From Candidatus Obscuribacterales bacterium (GTDB taxonomy: Bacteria > Cyanobacteriota > Vampirovibrionia > Obscuribacterales > Obscuribacteraceae), in NCBI GenBank assembly GCA_020050685.1, contig JAGVKG010000054.1:1-52869 (forward strand): a DNA stretch of 52,869 nucleotides. Reading direction: 5' to 3'. The position numbers were made by a program, and so were the translations under genes. The notes under the pieces are model-generated. The model worked only from the letters and a program-made list of their open reading frames with translations, was not told where the DNA came from and ran no database searches. Shown one piece after another: positions 32,915 to 40,833 of this stretch (its first letter is position 1; the number at the start of each line of letters is the position of its first letter).

Positions 32915-32970
32915 GTCATCCGTAGGGGTGAGGCATGCCTCACCCGCATTACGACGAAGGACCTCTCATA
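32915..32970 (+). repeat. composite dispersed repeat with 20-nt palindrome
   Basis: GTCATCCGTAGG, then the perfect palindrome GGGTGAGGCATGCCTCACCC (32926-32945), then ACGACGAAGGACCTCTCATA. It joins the ends seen at 13011 and 21411 to the palindrome seen at 34223. It lies in the leader of the acyl-CoA dehydrogenase gene. Confidence 0.7.
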
Positions 32971-32998
32971 AACGACGAGAAATACAGGAGATCTGAAA

Positions 32999-34174
32999 TT
33001 GGCTTCCACAGTTACCGAAAAGAACATTCAGCCCTACGGCGAATTTTTGACTGACGAACACCACGCGATTCGCGAAATGGTGCGCGATTTTGCTACCAAG
33101 GAAATTGCCCCAAAAGCAGCAGAAGCAGATCGCGACGCTAAATTTCAAGTCGAGAATTTCAAGAAGCTCGGTCAATTAGATCTCCTCGGTCTGCCGATTG
33201 GCTCCGAGTATGGTGGCGCCGGCGCTGACTACCGCAGCTATGTAATTGCTGTTGAAGAAATCGGTCGCGCTTGTGGATCAACTGGTTTGAGCTACGCTGC
33301 TCATGTCTCTCTCGGCACAAACCCAATTTACAAATTCGGTACTGAAGAACAAAAGAAAAAATGGGTACCGAAACTGTGCTCGGGTGAATACATAGGTTGC
33401 TGGGCCTTGACCGAACCTGGTACTGGTTCTGATGCTGCAGCCCAAAAAACTACAGCCAAGCGCGAAGGCGATCATTGGGTTTTGAACGGCACCAAGCAAT
33501 TCATCACCAATGCTACTCACGCCGATGTTGCCATCATCATGGCGATGACCGATCAAGCTGCGGGCAAAAAAGGAATTTCTTCATTCGTTGTTGAAAAAGG
33601 CACACCGGGATTTTGGGTGAGCAAAGTAGAAAAGAAACTCGGTATGCGCGGCTCGCCGACAGCCAGTTTGACTATGGAAGATTGCAAAATTCCAGCTGGC
33701 AATATTATTGGCGCACCAGGCGAAGGTTACAAACAAGCATTAGCAACACTGGAAGGCGGACGCCTTTCAATTGGTGCACTTGCACTTGGTATTGGTCAAG
33801 CAGCATTTGATGCCGCGATTACTTATGCCAAACAGCGCGAGGCCTTTGGTCAATCAATTGGTAAATTCCAAATGATCCAAACTTTCTTGGCAAATATGGC
33901 CACGGAATTAAGCGCTGCTCGCTTGCTTCTGTATCATGCTGCTTGGATGAAAGATCACGGACAACGCGTCACCATGGAAGGCTCGCAAGCTAAGCTGTAC
34001 GCTTCGGAAGTTGCGTCACGTGTTGCCAATTGGTGTGTGCAAATTCACGGTGGCTATGGCTACATTGAAGATTTCCCAGCTGAGCGTTTTCTGCGCGATG
34101 CAAAACTTTGCGAAATCGGCGAAGGCACATCTGAAATTCAACGCTTGCTCATCGCTCGCCAACTCGGATTCTAA
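32999..34174 (+). CDS. acyl-CoA dehydrogenase
   Basis: A 391-residue FAD enzyme that introduces the alpha-beta double bond into acyl-CoA, in fatty-acid or branched-chain amino-acid breakdown. It shows the family blocks CWALTEPGTGSDAAA, GTKQFITNA, ERFLRDAKL, and GEGTSEIQRLLIARQL with Glu375 at the catalytic position of short-chain and isovaleryl-type enzymes. QIHGGYGYIEDFP is also typical. The start is TTG at 32999 with GGAG 8 nt upstream. Palindromic repeats flank the gene on both sides. With leucine dehydrogenase and methylmalonyl-CoA epimerase it fits branched-chain and odd-chain catabolism. Confidence 0.93.
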   Translation: MASTVTEKNIQPYGEFLTDEHHAIREMVRDFATKEIAPKAAEADRDAKFQVENFKKLGQLDLLGLPIGSEYGGAGADYRSYVIAVEEIGRACGSTGLSYAAHVSLGTNPIYKFGTEEQKKKWVPKLCSGEYIGCWALTEPGTGSDAAAQKTTAKREGDHWVLNGTKQFITNATHADVAIIMAMTDQAAGKKGISSFVVEKGTPGFWVSKVEKKLGMRGSPTASLTMEDCKIPAGNIIGAPGEGYKQALATLEGGRLSIGALALGIGQAAFDAAITYAKQREAFGQSIGKFQMIQTFLANMATELSAARLLLYHAAWMKDHGQRVTMEGSQAKLYASEVASRVANWCVQIHGGYGYIEDFPAERFLRDAKLCEIGEGTSEIQRLLIARQLGF

Positions 34175-34212
34175 CGCGAGCTTGCATAGCTAGCGCGAGC
34201 TACAAATAGGTG

Positions 34213-34250
34213 GTCTCCGTAGGGGCGAGGCATGCCTCGCCCGCACCATG
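34213..34250 (+). repeat. dispersed palindromic repeat, second copy
   Basis: CTCCGTAGG then the perfect palindrome GGGCGAGGCATGCCTCGCCC (34223-34242). Against the copy at 32926 one base pair has changed on both arms (T-A to C-G), so pairing is kept. Confidence 0.7.
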
Positions 34251-34481
34251 ACGATCGTATGTCGTTATGAGAGCAGCTTTAGCAATAAGTACTTTATTTG
34301 GCGCATGTGTATTTGTTAGGTTGAACTTGTAAATCAATTACATTTTCAATCGGTCGAACAACTAGAAAGCTCATCCATCCACACGATTAAGTAAATTCTC
34401 CAGCCAATTGAGCTGTGAGGACAAAATCGTGTCTGGCTGAATGGGTTGTCTGTTCGCGCTCGGAAAACCAAATCATTTCGT

Positions 34482-34507
34482 GGGAGCAATGTTCAATCAT
34501 CGCTCCT
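34482..34507 (+). other. leader hairpin before the 162-aa gene
   Basis: GGGAGC-AATG pairs with CATC-GCTCC around a 6-nt loop, ending 34 nt before the ATG at 34541. The preceding gene ends more than 300 nt upstream, so this is not its terminator. Confidence 0.55.
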
Positions 34508-34540
34508 GCTTGTTTGCAACTTCTTGTGGAGAATTTAGAG

Positions 34541-35029
34541 ATGGACGAATTTAATGAAATGGCAACAAAAATCTTTGATGCAATCGCAGACGGCCTCGAT
34601 AGCTACGAGGGAGAGCCGGGTGAGACGATGGTGCTCAGAGAACAAATACTTGTCGTGCACATAGGATCCGGCAAGAGACCGGAGCTTGAAAATGTGAGAA
34701 CCGATTGCTTCGGTATTGGTGGCAGCCGCATGCCAATCCACGTGAAGCGGTATTTGAATTTCTCAGGCGATGTTAAGGCCGCGCTTTACAAATTCGAAGA
34801 CGACCAAGTTGTGGGCGGTTTGCGGTACGTTGAAGTGGACGAAGCCACCGAGATGTTGGCTAAATACCTTAGGGAGCTGCTCGGAGATAAGCCGAGTACG
34901 CAAGTGGACTGGCCTGACTGGCCTGAAAAGGCAATCATTGTTGCCTTCAGGAGCAATCCCGGCAACATGATTCTGGCAATGGTTTCCCCATCTTTGTTTG
35001 GCACATTGAGTAGACACCAAGTCTGGTAG
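34541..35029 (+). CDS. unrecognised 162-residue protein
   Basis: A soluble acidic protein of 162 residues with no family I can name. ATG 34541 has GGAG 9 nt upstream. Visible segments are YEGEPGETMVLREQILVVHIG near the start, a helix EVDEATEMLAKYLRELLG and a Trp-containing DWPDWPEKAIIVAF. It is alone between two hairpins. Confidence 0.66.
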   Translation: MDEFNEMATKIFDAIADGLDSYEGEPGETMVLREQILVVHIGSGKRPELENVRTDCFGIGGSRMPIHVKRYLNFSGDVKAALYKFEDDQVVGGLRYVEVDEATEMLAKYLRELLGDKPSTQVDWPDWPEKAIIVAFRSNPGNMILAMVSPSLFGTLSRHQVW

Positions 35030-35080
35030 CGCAATACCTGCAGCGACCTGAACGCCGCACGCGGTGCATTTGAGCAGGAC

Positions 35081-35113
35081 AGCGGTGTGTCACCACTATG
35101 GTGGCACACCGCT
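35081..35113 (+). terminator. strong hairpin between orphan genes
   Basis: AGCGGTGTG-CACCA pairs with TGGTG-CACACCGCT around a 3-nt loop (14 pairs with one mismatch), followed by CTTTGTCTTGC. It is 52 nt after a stop and 51 nt before the next start; it may serve as terminator, leader structure or both. Confidence 0.65.
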
Positions 35114-35163
35114 CTTTGTCTTGCTTACTAGCAAACTGAATTGTTATTGGTGGAGGTTGAATT

Positions 35164-35271
35164 ATGGAAGAGATGATTTATTTTGCGATCGCCATGGTGT
35201 TCCTTGGCGTTGTGATTGTCGGTCCAATAGTTGTTGCAATGTACAACGGTGATACAAAAGCGGGAGGTTGA
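35164..35271 (+). CDS. 35-residue single-pass membrane peptide
   Basis: A very short gene with a textbook ribosome site (GGAGGT, 6 nt before ATG). The peptide starts MEEMIYFAIAMVFLG and is one hydrophobic helix with a short polar end (NGDTKAGG). The next gene starts 5 nt after the stop and uses GGGAGG inside this gene's last codons, so the two are coupled. Small membrane peptides of this size include regulators of transporters and type I toxins; nothing here decides between them. Confidence 0.65.
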   Translation: MEEMIYFAIAMVFLGVVIVGPIVVAMYNGDTKAGG

Positions 35272-35275
35272 ACAT

Positions 35276-35653
35276 ATGTTTGACAAGCAGCCAGAACATC
35301 AGTCCTGGCAAAAAGAGACTGAACAAATAATGTCCAACCGCTGTGCTGGTGCAATTAGTACAGGTGATAGGACATTGAAGAAAATCGAAGCAGTTGTCAC
35401 TCTGTCTAATGATGGTGTGCAAACCGAACTCTTGACGGCAGAGACACCAGTATCCGCGAGTGCAACAGAAGCGCTGTCTATGCCCGAAACACAAAAGCGA
35501 CTGATGACGCTTGCCCAAACAATCGTTGACGATCTGAAAGCAGAGCTGTCCGGTTCATTTGATGTGAGCGTTCGGTTTACGGAAACAAAGCAGGAAGGAA
35601 ATTCACCGCCGCAAGAAGTCAGTTATGACGGCAGTGCCCTCAATGACGAGTAA
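35276..35653 (+). CDS. unrecognised 125-residue protein
   Basis: A soluble acidic protein of 125 residues, Ser/Thr/Glu-rich with a helical middle (TQKRLMTLAQTIVDDLKAELSG). It has no signal peptide. Its ribosome site overlaps the end of the 35-aa membrane peptide gene. ATG 35276 is clear, with GGGAGGT 7 nt upstream. No family is recognised. Confidence 0.66.
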   Translation: MFDKQPEHQSWQKETEQIMSNRCAGAISTGDRTLKKIEAVVTLSNDGVQTELLTAETPVSASATEALSMPETQKRLMTLAQTIVDDLKAELSGSFDVSVRFTETKQEGNSPPQEVSYDGSALNDE

Positions 35654-35731
35654 ATGAAAAATCGTCTGAAAGTTTTGGGCAGAAGTGCCCGCACCGTGTC
35701 TTGCTTAGCAAGGCACATGTTTAACACAACA

Positions 35732-35774
35732 AGGCGAGCTTAAGGGTGATCACGTTGGTTATCCCTGCTTGCCT
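35732..35774 (+). other. hairpin before the duplicated 331-aa gene
   Basis: AGGCGAGC (35732-35739) pairs with GCTTGCCT (35767-35774) with one G-T pair, and GGGT/ATCCC pair inside. It ends 27 nt before the ATG at 35801. Confidence 0.5.
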
Positions 35775-35800
35775 GCATTCTGACCAAGGGAGGTCAAATA

Positions 35801-36796
35801 ATGAGCAGAAAGAGCAAATTGGAAAAGCGATTGTCAGCACAGATCGAAAGGCGCTCCGCTGATCTCAAGACGCTGATTGCAATCGTCGAGCGACAGCTCA
35901 CCAGTTATGATCTGCAGCGCGTTGAAGACATCGCGCAAAAGATCAACGTAAAAGATCCTCTGGCCAAAAATGAGATCGACACACTTGAAGCGGCAATTGG
36001 CGATCCCGAAAAGGACAGAGAAGACACGAGAGAGTTTCTGCGGGTTGCTACCAAGATTGTCGTTACGCTTGGCTCAATGTGGGTAACCAAAAAGAATCCC
36101 AATGCCAAACTTAGCGATGAAGCCAGAAAGCGCTTGGAGGCTCTCCTTCAAGATGCTTTCAAGGAAATTCAGGACTCTGCAGTCTACTTGATCGCAGACT
36201 ATGAACGCGTCGGCTTGGCCCTTGCGCTCATGGCCTTCGGTCCTGATACGCTTGCCTCACTGAAGAGCCTGATGGAGACAAGAGCAAAGCAAGAAAGTTA
36301 TTTCTCTTGGCTGACCGCTGAAATTGAAGAAGCCAAGCAAGATGCACTGGCTGCAATTGCCGTGCTTGCTCCGCATATCAGCGAGTACAATCTAGAAGAC
36401 GTATACGAATTGGCGCAGATGCTGGTTCTTGATCCGGGCAATCCCCAGGTCAAGCCAATGCAAGATGCACTCAATGCAGCGGTTGGCGATGTCCTGAAAG
36501 ATCAAGCCGATGCTCGCAAGATCCTCGGGCTAGCTGTAAAGGCGGCAGTAATTATTGGTGCTGCTTATGTGGCCGTGAAAGGCACCACCGATGACGAGGC
36601 CGTCGCTGGTCTTTTAACCGCAGAGGAGCGCAAAGCAATCGAGACGCAATTCGAGCAAGCCAAAGACGAAGTTGACGCAGCCGCCAAAGAACTAGGCGAC
36701 TACGAAAAGCTGAGCTTGGCTGCGGTGCTCTGCATCGACGGACCATATCTGGAAGAAGCCGTTGCCGAAATGGCAGCAGACGCAGACATCCGGTAG
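35801..36796 (+). CDS. 331-residue helical protein with internal duplication
   Basis: A soluble, mostly helical protein built of two related halves of about 145 residues (roughly 22-150 and 185-330). Matching blocks include LTSYDLQRVEDIAQKINVKDP against ISEYNLEDVYELAQMLVLDP (first part), AAIGDPEKDREDTREFL against AAVGDVLKDQADARKIL, and LSDEARKRLEALLQDAFKE against LTAEERKAIETQFEQAKDE. Each half has a hydrophobic helix after the second block. GGGAGGT lies 6 nt before the ATG, and a strong terminator follows. No family is recognised; the two-repeat layout suggests a pseudo-dimeric scaffold or pore-associated protein. Confidence 0.72.
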   Translation: MSRKSKLEKRLSAQIERRSADLKTLIAIVERQLTSYDLQRVEDIAQKINVKDPLAKNEIDTLEAAIGDPEKDREDTREFLRVATKIVVTLGSMWVTKKNPNAKLSDEARKRLEALLQDAFKEIQDSAVYLIADYERVGLALALMAFGPDTLASLKSLMETRAKQESYFSWLTAEIEEAKQDALAAIAVLAPHISEYNLEDVYELAQMLVLDPGNPQVKPMQDALNAAVGDVLKDQADARKILGLAVKAAVIIGAAYVAVKGTTDDEAVAGLLTAEERKAIETQFEQAKDEVDAAAKELGDYEKLSLAAVLCIDGPYLEEAVAEMAADADIR

Positions 36797-36805
36797 ATTC
36801 GAAAG

Positions 36806-36857
36806 AGCAAGTGGTGAGTTCCTCTGATAGGGAACTCACCCACTGCTTTCTTTTTTG
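36806..36857 (+). terminator. intrinsic terminator of the 331-aa gene
   Basis: A long stem GTGGTGAGTTCC / GGAACTCACCCAC with AGC/GCT at the base is followed by TTTCTTTTTT. It is one of the clearest terminators in the window. Confidence 0.82.
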
Positions 36858-36916
36858 ATGAACGAATCTACTAGTACCAATCGTAGAAAAAGAAAAAAGT
36901 AAAATAGGAATAAGAG

Positions 36917-36943
36917 AGGAGAGCACCATTGGTGGTGCCCTCC
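36917..36943 (-). terminator. terminator of the minus-strand secreted protein gene
   Basis: AGGAG-GCACCA pairs with TGGTGC-CTCCT around a short loop, 33 nt beyond the stop at 36976. On the minus strand an A/T-rich tract with a TTTTTT follows. Confidence 0.55.
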
Positions 36944-36975
36944 TCCTCTGAAGCCATTGAAAACGCGATTAATCG

Positions 36976-37569
36976 TTAGTGATTGCGCAGTGCCTCGCGA
37001 GCTTTGTCTAGTTCGTAGACGGCGTCAGCGTAGAACATTGCCTGTGAGCCGAATGTCTTATCGGCAGCCTCCTTCTCTTCTTCTGTCTTGAGCTCTGCAC
37101 TGTAAGAGCCCGAGAGTTTTTGCAGAGCGGTTGCCGCGATCGTGGCTTGCTCATGAATCGTCTTCCAAGTCTTTTGTGTTTCTACGGAGCAATTGGCTTC
37201 TTTGCTTTCCGCTAGAATCAGAATCTTGCCCATATTCTTTTGCAGCATAGGCAACTTGGTTTTCACCAATGCCATGCGCTCGACACGCAGCACATCCTCG
37301 CTGACCTGCTCCTTCGGCTCGGCACCATCAATGCTTACTCCCTGGGCCAGAGTAAGCGCACGCCAGAGTTGATACATCAGTTCGTACGAACCAGCTTTGG
37401 CGAGGAGCATCGGGCGACCAAGCTTTCTGTGCGCGCTAATGCCTCGGACGCTTCTCTTGTGAAAATGATCAGCCTCGCACGCTGATTGTGGCGAAGCAGT
37501 TGCTTGCATGGGGGTCAGTCCAAGCATCAGAGCTCCCAGTGCAAATGCTGTGATTACAAACGTTCTCAT
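36976..37569 (-). CDS. secreted helical protein, unrecognised
   Basis: A 197-residue protein with a signal peptide (hydrophobic 5-18, QATA/SPQ near residue 26). The mature part is helical and charged, with two Cys (SACEAD and ANCSVE) that could form one disulfide. AGAGGT lies 7 nt before the ATG. It is probably periplasmic. The plan is similar to the protein at 16044, without convincing sequence match. No function can be assigned. Confidence 0.68.
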   Translation of the reverse strand: MRTFVITAFALGALMLGLTPMQATASPQSACEADHFHKRSVRGISAHRKLGRPMLLAKAGSYELMYQLWRALTLAQGVSIDGAEPKEQVSEDVLRVERMALVKTKLPMLQKNMGKILILAESKEANCSVETQKTWKTIHEQATIAATALQKLSGSYSAELKTEEEKEAADKTFGSQAMFYADAVYELDKAREALRNH

Positions 37570-37606
37570 CCTAATTACCTCTCTATCGTGAATTGAATGT
37601 CAGAGA

Positions 37607-37639
37607 AGAAAGGCACCAGTCACACGACTGATGCCTTCT
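37607..37639 (-). other. hairpin between two minus-strand genes
   Basis: AGAAAGGCA-CAGTC pairs with GACTG-TGCCTTCT around a 4-nt loop. It is 24 nt after the stop of the upstream minus-strand gene and 38 nt before the next start. It could serve either gene. Confidence 0.6.
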
Positions 37640-37662
37640 AACAAACTTCTGGTTGCGATGGC

Positions 37663-38028
37663 TTATTGCGTATTCACGCTCAGGTAGACAATCGAAGTTT
37701 GTCCCTTCGAAAAGTCACCTGTGCCATCGGGTCCATATTCTTTTGTCGTGATTAGCCGTATGTGGGCTGTTCCGACGACATCATTTTTTGGCGTGAAATA
37801 AATCCACGTCCACTGCGGGTCTGGAGCGGGTCTGCCTTCCGGTTTTTCATCGGCAAGATCGTCCGGTCTGTCTTCAATCGACCAGAGTCGTCCGTCTCTT
37901 TGGTCGAGGACCAGCTTGAGCCGCTGTCCCTTTTTGAGCTCGGCAGAGTAATCTTTACCGGGCTTAACTTTTACAACGACTTCTGTAATGTCGTCGGTAG
38001 GTTTAGCTTGGTTGTTTGTGTCATCCAT
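37663..38028 (-). CDS. beta-rich 121-residue protein, chagasin-like at best
   Basis: A soluble protein of 121 residues with alternating strands. The run VKVKPGKDYSAELKKGQRL, then LWSIEDRPD and WTWIYFTPKNDVVGTAHIRL loosely recalls the inhibitor I42 (chagasin) fold of cysteine-protease inhibitors, but the NPTTGY loop is missing, so this is only a suggestion. ATG 38028 has GAGG 8 nt upstream. There is no signal peptide with this start. It is on the same strand as the secreted helical protein downstream. Confidence 0.62.
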   Translation of the reverse strand: MDDTNNQAKPTDDITEVVVKVKPGKDYSAELKKGQRLKLVLDQRDGRLWSIEDRPDDLADEKPEGRPAPDPQWTWIYFTPKNDVVGTAHIRLITTKEYGPDGTGDFSKGQTSIVYLSVNTQ

Positions 38029-38649
38029 GATTGACGCCTCGTTGGTTTGAGTTAGTAGAAATGCGCCGCAGAGTATTTGCCGGTGGTGGCACACAGCAAT
38101 ACACGCAGGTCCACTTGGAACTGTGTTGTTTCTTGTTTGAAGGGCTGTGTCTTGTTTGCGGCTGTTCTAAATGGAAATGCTTGATGGAAATACGAATACT
38201 ATGAACCTAACAATCTTCAGCCGATCAATTCAAGTTTGCCGGCTTACATAGTGCTCACAAAATCTGCAATCCCGGCATAATTTCGCTGTTTTTCACTCTT
38301 TGACCTACCTAGCGTGAGTTGCGCCATGCGCAATTAGTGAAAATGTTGCACTTGAGAACCCCTTTGCCGTGTATTTCAGTGTTCGCTGATTCACATTCAT
38401 TCACGCGATCTGGAAATCGGCTACTGATTTTTGCTAGTCATAGTTGTTATCCAAATTCCCACTCAACCAACAAAGACCCAAAAGCACTACGACCAAGCTA
38501 GATACCCCATAGCCAGCAATTCCTTCAGTCGCAATGACTGGCGGCAAATTGTTGCTTTGTTGGTCGTCGGCTTTGTGGTTTTTGTCTATTGGTCTTGAGT
38601 GGAGTTGTGTTCGCTTAGCGGTAATTGAGTAATAAAAAGGAGACAGCAC
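38029..38649. other. 620-nt divergent intergenic region
   Basis: It holds promoters for the divergent genes at 38028 and 38650. An ACACAG/CTGTGT-type pairing is seen near 38093-38128 on the minus side. The rest is unremarkable; no ORF with a ribosome site was found. Confidence 0.35.
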
Positions 38650-39087
38650 ATGTCGACACGTGATGAATTAGAACAGAGAGCTATACGGGAGCTAGCCGTC
38701 GAGAACTTCGACGCAGCCATCAGAGATCTGCAATCAATAGCATACTTGGGTTATCCACCACCCACAGCAAGAATCAACGCTGCACTGAACGGGATCAGCA
38801 ATGTGCGTTTGTGGGAAGGCACTCCCAGCCAGGTGAGCACAAATGGGCCGCACGGTGGTGGTTGTGACATTACATATCCGATGGGAATTTGGCGTGAGAA
38901 CGCGACGGTGAACGAAAGACAATTCGACTATGTCATCAAAGTTCGCTGGGATCGCGATGGACGGTTTGGTGTGCTCCGCCATCATGCCGCGCGCGGTGTC
39001 GTCAGCTTGATCGTCAACAAGATCGCGCCTCACACCACCGTCCAAATTGCGAAGCGCATCGGCATCATCGGCAAGAGCCGGTCGTAA
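38650..39087 (+). CDS. unrecognised 145-residue protein
   Basis: A soluble protein of 145 residues with a helical N-terminus (RDELEQRAIRELAVENFDAAI) and a beta-rich middle (DYVIKVRWDRDGRFGVLRHH). AAGGAG lies 7 nt before the ATG. It contains GGGCDITYP with a single Cys. No family is recognised. A terminator-like hairpin follows at 39113. Confidence 0.66.
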   Translation: MSTRDELEQRAIRELAVENFDAAIRDLQSIAYLGYPPPTARINAALNGISNVRLWEGTPSQVSTNGPHGGGCDITYPMGIWRENATVNERQFDYVIKVRWDRDGRFGVLRHHAARGVVSLIVNKIAPHTTVQIAKRIGIIGKSRS

Positions 39088-39112
39088 TCGCTGGCGCACG
39101 AGTGTATGCAAA

Positions 39113-39144
39113 AGCTGTTCCGCTACTTCGGTGGCGGAACAGCT
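39113..39144 (+). terminator. terminator-like hairpin
   Basis: AGCTGTTCCGC (39113-39123) pairs perfectly with GCGGAACAGCT (39134-39144), followed by CTTTGCTTAG. It is 25 nt after a stop and 43 nt before the next start. Confidence 0.65.
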
Positions 39145-39187
39145 CTTTGCTTAGTACTGGATTCATAAGTCATAGGAGATCGAAGAA

Positions 39188-39730
39188 ATGTCCGAACAAA
39201 CATTCAATTTGAGAGATGAAAACGTCATCAGACAAGCGGCCATGGCGCTTGAGGCAGCTTGCCGAGAAAACATATGTGGCGTGCACGAGACTAAAGTAAT
39301 TGAGAGCGACGACGCAGACAGGCGGCCGCGGATTCAATTGCGGACAACGGAGAGCAACAAAGTTGACAAAATGCTTTTTGAATTGTTACCGCCTGTTCTT
39401 GCCAAGCAAAAGGAAATCCTGGATTATTCTCAGCTTCTTCTACAAGAGCGGCTTGAAGTCAAAGAATATGGCGAAGATTGGGCCAAGCACATAAAGACCA
39501 GCAAGGAAGCTGCCTTTCTTGGTTCCTATCTCACCAAGTATTACGAGAACCCCTGGGTCAAATTGGATCCCGTAATCGTTCACACGACTGACGACAGCAC
39601 GATGTATGCCGTGTTTGATTTCACTCGCATTCGCCAAGAAGATCTCGAGACGGCTGTAAATACACTTGCGGCAATACTCACTTCCCGCAATTCATACTTG
39701 ATCGACGTTGAGATTCTTGAAGAGGAATAG
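39188..39730 (+). CDS. unrecognised 180-residue protein
   Basis: A soluble acidic protein of 180 residues ending in EEE. The N-terminal part is helical (VIRQAAMALEAACRENI), the end has strands and a helix (MYAVFDFTRIRQEDLETAV). AGGAGA lies 8 nt before the ATG. It is bracketed by hairpins. No family is recognised. Confidence 0.66.
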   Translation: MSEQTFNLRDENVIRQAAMALEAACRENICGVHETKVIESDDADRRPRIQLRTTESNKVDKMLFELLPPVLAKQKEILDYSQLLLQERLEVKEYGEDWAKHIKTSKEAAFLGSYLTKYYENPWVKLDPVIVHTTDDSTMYAVFDFTRIRQEDLETAVNTLAAILTSRNSYLIDVEILEEE

Positions 39731-39750
39731 ACAACCGCGGGTACTTTTGC

Positions 39751-39786
39751 AATTGGGGGAAGTGATACCACATCGCCTCCCCTAAT
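39751..39786 (+). terminator. terminator-like hairpin with A/T-rich base
   Basis: ATTGGGG...GTGAT pairs with ATCGC...CCCCTAAT around a short loop, followed by TTGTTGG. It is 20 nt after a stop and 44 nt before the next start. Confidence 0.55.
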
Positions 39787-39829
39787 TTGTTGGAGTGCGG
39801 AATATCCATTTATTACATGGAGGTAAACT

Positions 39830-40321
39830 ATGTACAAACTATTCTGTATATTTGGGACAAGCTTGTTTCTCTTTCTCTGCGTCTATTGTTTCTCCGTGCA
39901 CTTCAACCTAGACAATCCGGTTTCCGCTCGTGTAAGGGAAATGGTAGGTCGCATTGGGGTTGACCCAGAAGTGCTTACATTCTCGCCCGCCGGTGAATTG
40001 ATGGAAGTCCGTAATGGGCAGGAAAGGAAAGCGCCGCGCACGATTAACGTCAAGCTCTGGCAAGAAGTGGATTTCTTGCACGATGCAAATCATGCGGACT
40101 ATGTCGTGGACCGGTCGACATCGCAGGACGTCTTTCTTCAATATCAAGGCACCGAACAACGCGGTGATGTTCTCGTTGAGAAGTACGAGGTTTGCAATTA
40201 CGCCAACAATACTACGTTCTACCTGCACGTAGATGTGAATGCTATGGGGCGCAAATTGCGCAAAGCCATTCCGTTCCAAGTCGAAGCTGATACGCCTATG
40301 CGCCACCTGTCGCCACGCTGA
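39830..40321 (+). CDS. membrane-anchored 163-residue protein
   Basis: A protein with an N-terminal hydrophobic segment (residues 4-24, LFCIFGTSLFLFLCVYCF) acting as signal anchor or signal peptide, followed by a soluble domain with strands (VEKYEVCNYANNTTFYLHV). GGAGGT lies 5 nt before the ATG. It probably faces the periplasm. No family is recognised. A bidirectional terminator separates it from the next, convergent gene. Confidence 0.66.
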   Translation: MYKLFCIFGTSLFLFLCVYCFSVHFNLDNPVSARVREMVGRIGVDPEVLTFSPAGELMEVRNGQERKAPRTINVKLWQEVDFLHDANHADYVVDRSTSQDVFLQYQGTEQRGDVLVEKYEVCNYANNTTFYLHVDVNAMGRKLRKAIPFQVEADTPMRHLSPR

Positions 40322-40430
40322 TATCGTGCGTAGTTGCTAACTAAGGAAGACGCATCTTGTGATTGAATCCACATGCTGCGTTTCCCTTTTGCAATGCTTA
40401 CTAGGGGCGGTAGTAACAAATAGAATTTCA

Positions 40431-40478
40431 AAAAGGCAAAGAGGGAACTTGCGCCCCCTCTTTGTCTGAAAATATTTT
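40431..40478. terminator. bidirectional intrinsic terminator
   Basis: CAAAGAGGG (40437-40445) pairs perfectly with CCCTCTTTG (40456-40464). T-rich tracts follow on both strands (TATTTTTG on plus, CCTTTTTG on minus). It serves the convergent genes ending at 40321 and 40501. Confidence 0.78.
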
Positions 40479-40500
40479 TGTTCGTTCCTGCCCTGCGAAA

Positions 40501-40833
40501 TTACGGAGTCCACTGCGGTTCGTCCGGTTCTGGTTGAACAAGACTAATTCGATCAACTGCAGAGGAAACTTGCTCGGGCACAACAAGCTGAGTGCTTGTG
40601 CATCCAAATGCTTCGCCGGCATAATGCTTCACCCCAATTTTGGGAGGAATGTTCTCTTGAAATAGTACGCGTTTCCCTTTGATATAAATGCCATACTTTG
40701 TTGTCTTTGTTTCAAAGCCGAGTGCATTGAAAAAACTCACGGTATGATCGAATTGCGAGGAATTGGGATTCTTCAGCTCAACATATGCTGAAATTTTCTG
40801 TTCATCCTCGCTATGTGAATTGTTGGTGTTCAT
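40501..40833 (-). CDS. unrecognised 110-residue protein
   Basis: A small soluble protein of 110 residues. ATG 40833 has GGAG 9 nt upstream. The middle (SFFNALGFETKTTKYGIYIKG) is reminiscent of a half glyoxalase/VOC unit, but the length and lack of metal ligands do not support an assignment. The C-terminus is Pro/Glu-rich. It has a hairpin in its leader at 40870. Confidence 0.6.
   Translation of the reverse strand: MNTNNSHSEDEQKISAYVELKNPNSSQFDHTVSFFNALGFETKTTKYGIYIKGKRVLFQENIPPKIGVKHYAGEAFGCTSTQLVVPEQVSSAVDRISLVQPEPDEPQWTP

Larger units (their letters stand above)
34175..34540 (+). other. 366-nt region between acyl-CoA dehydrogenase and an orphan gene
   Basis: It contains a small GCGAGC-type repeat right after the stop, the dispersed palindrome at 34213-34250, an A/T-rich stretch and the leader hairpin at 34482-34507. 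The frame of the next gene is open upstream to 34415 but without a ribosome site. Confidence 0.4.

Noticed and set aside
40501-40833. 110-aa protein as a glyoxalase/VOC family member
   Set aside because: A short SFFNALGF segment is suggestive, but there are no metal ligands and only about half the length of a functional unit.
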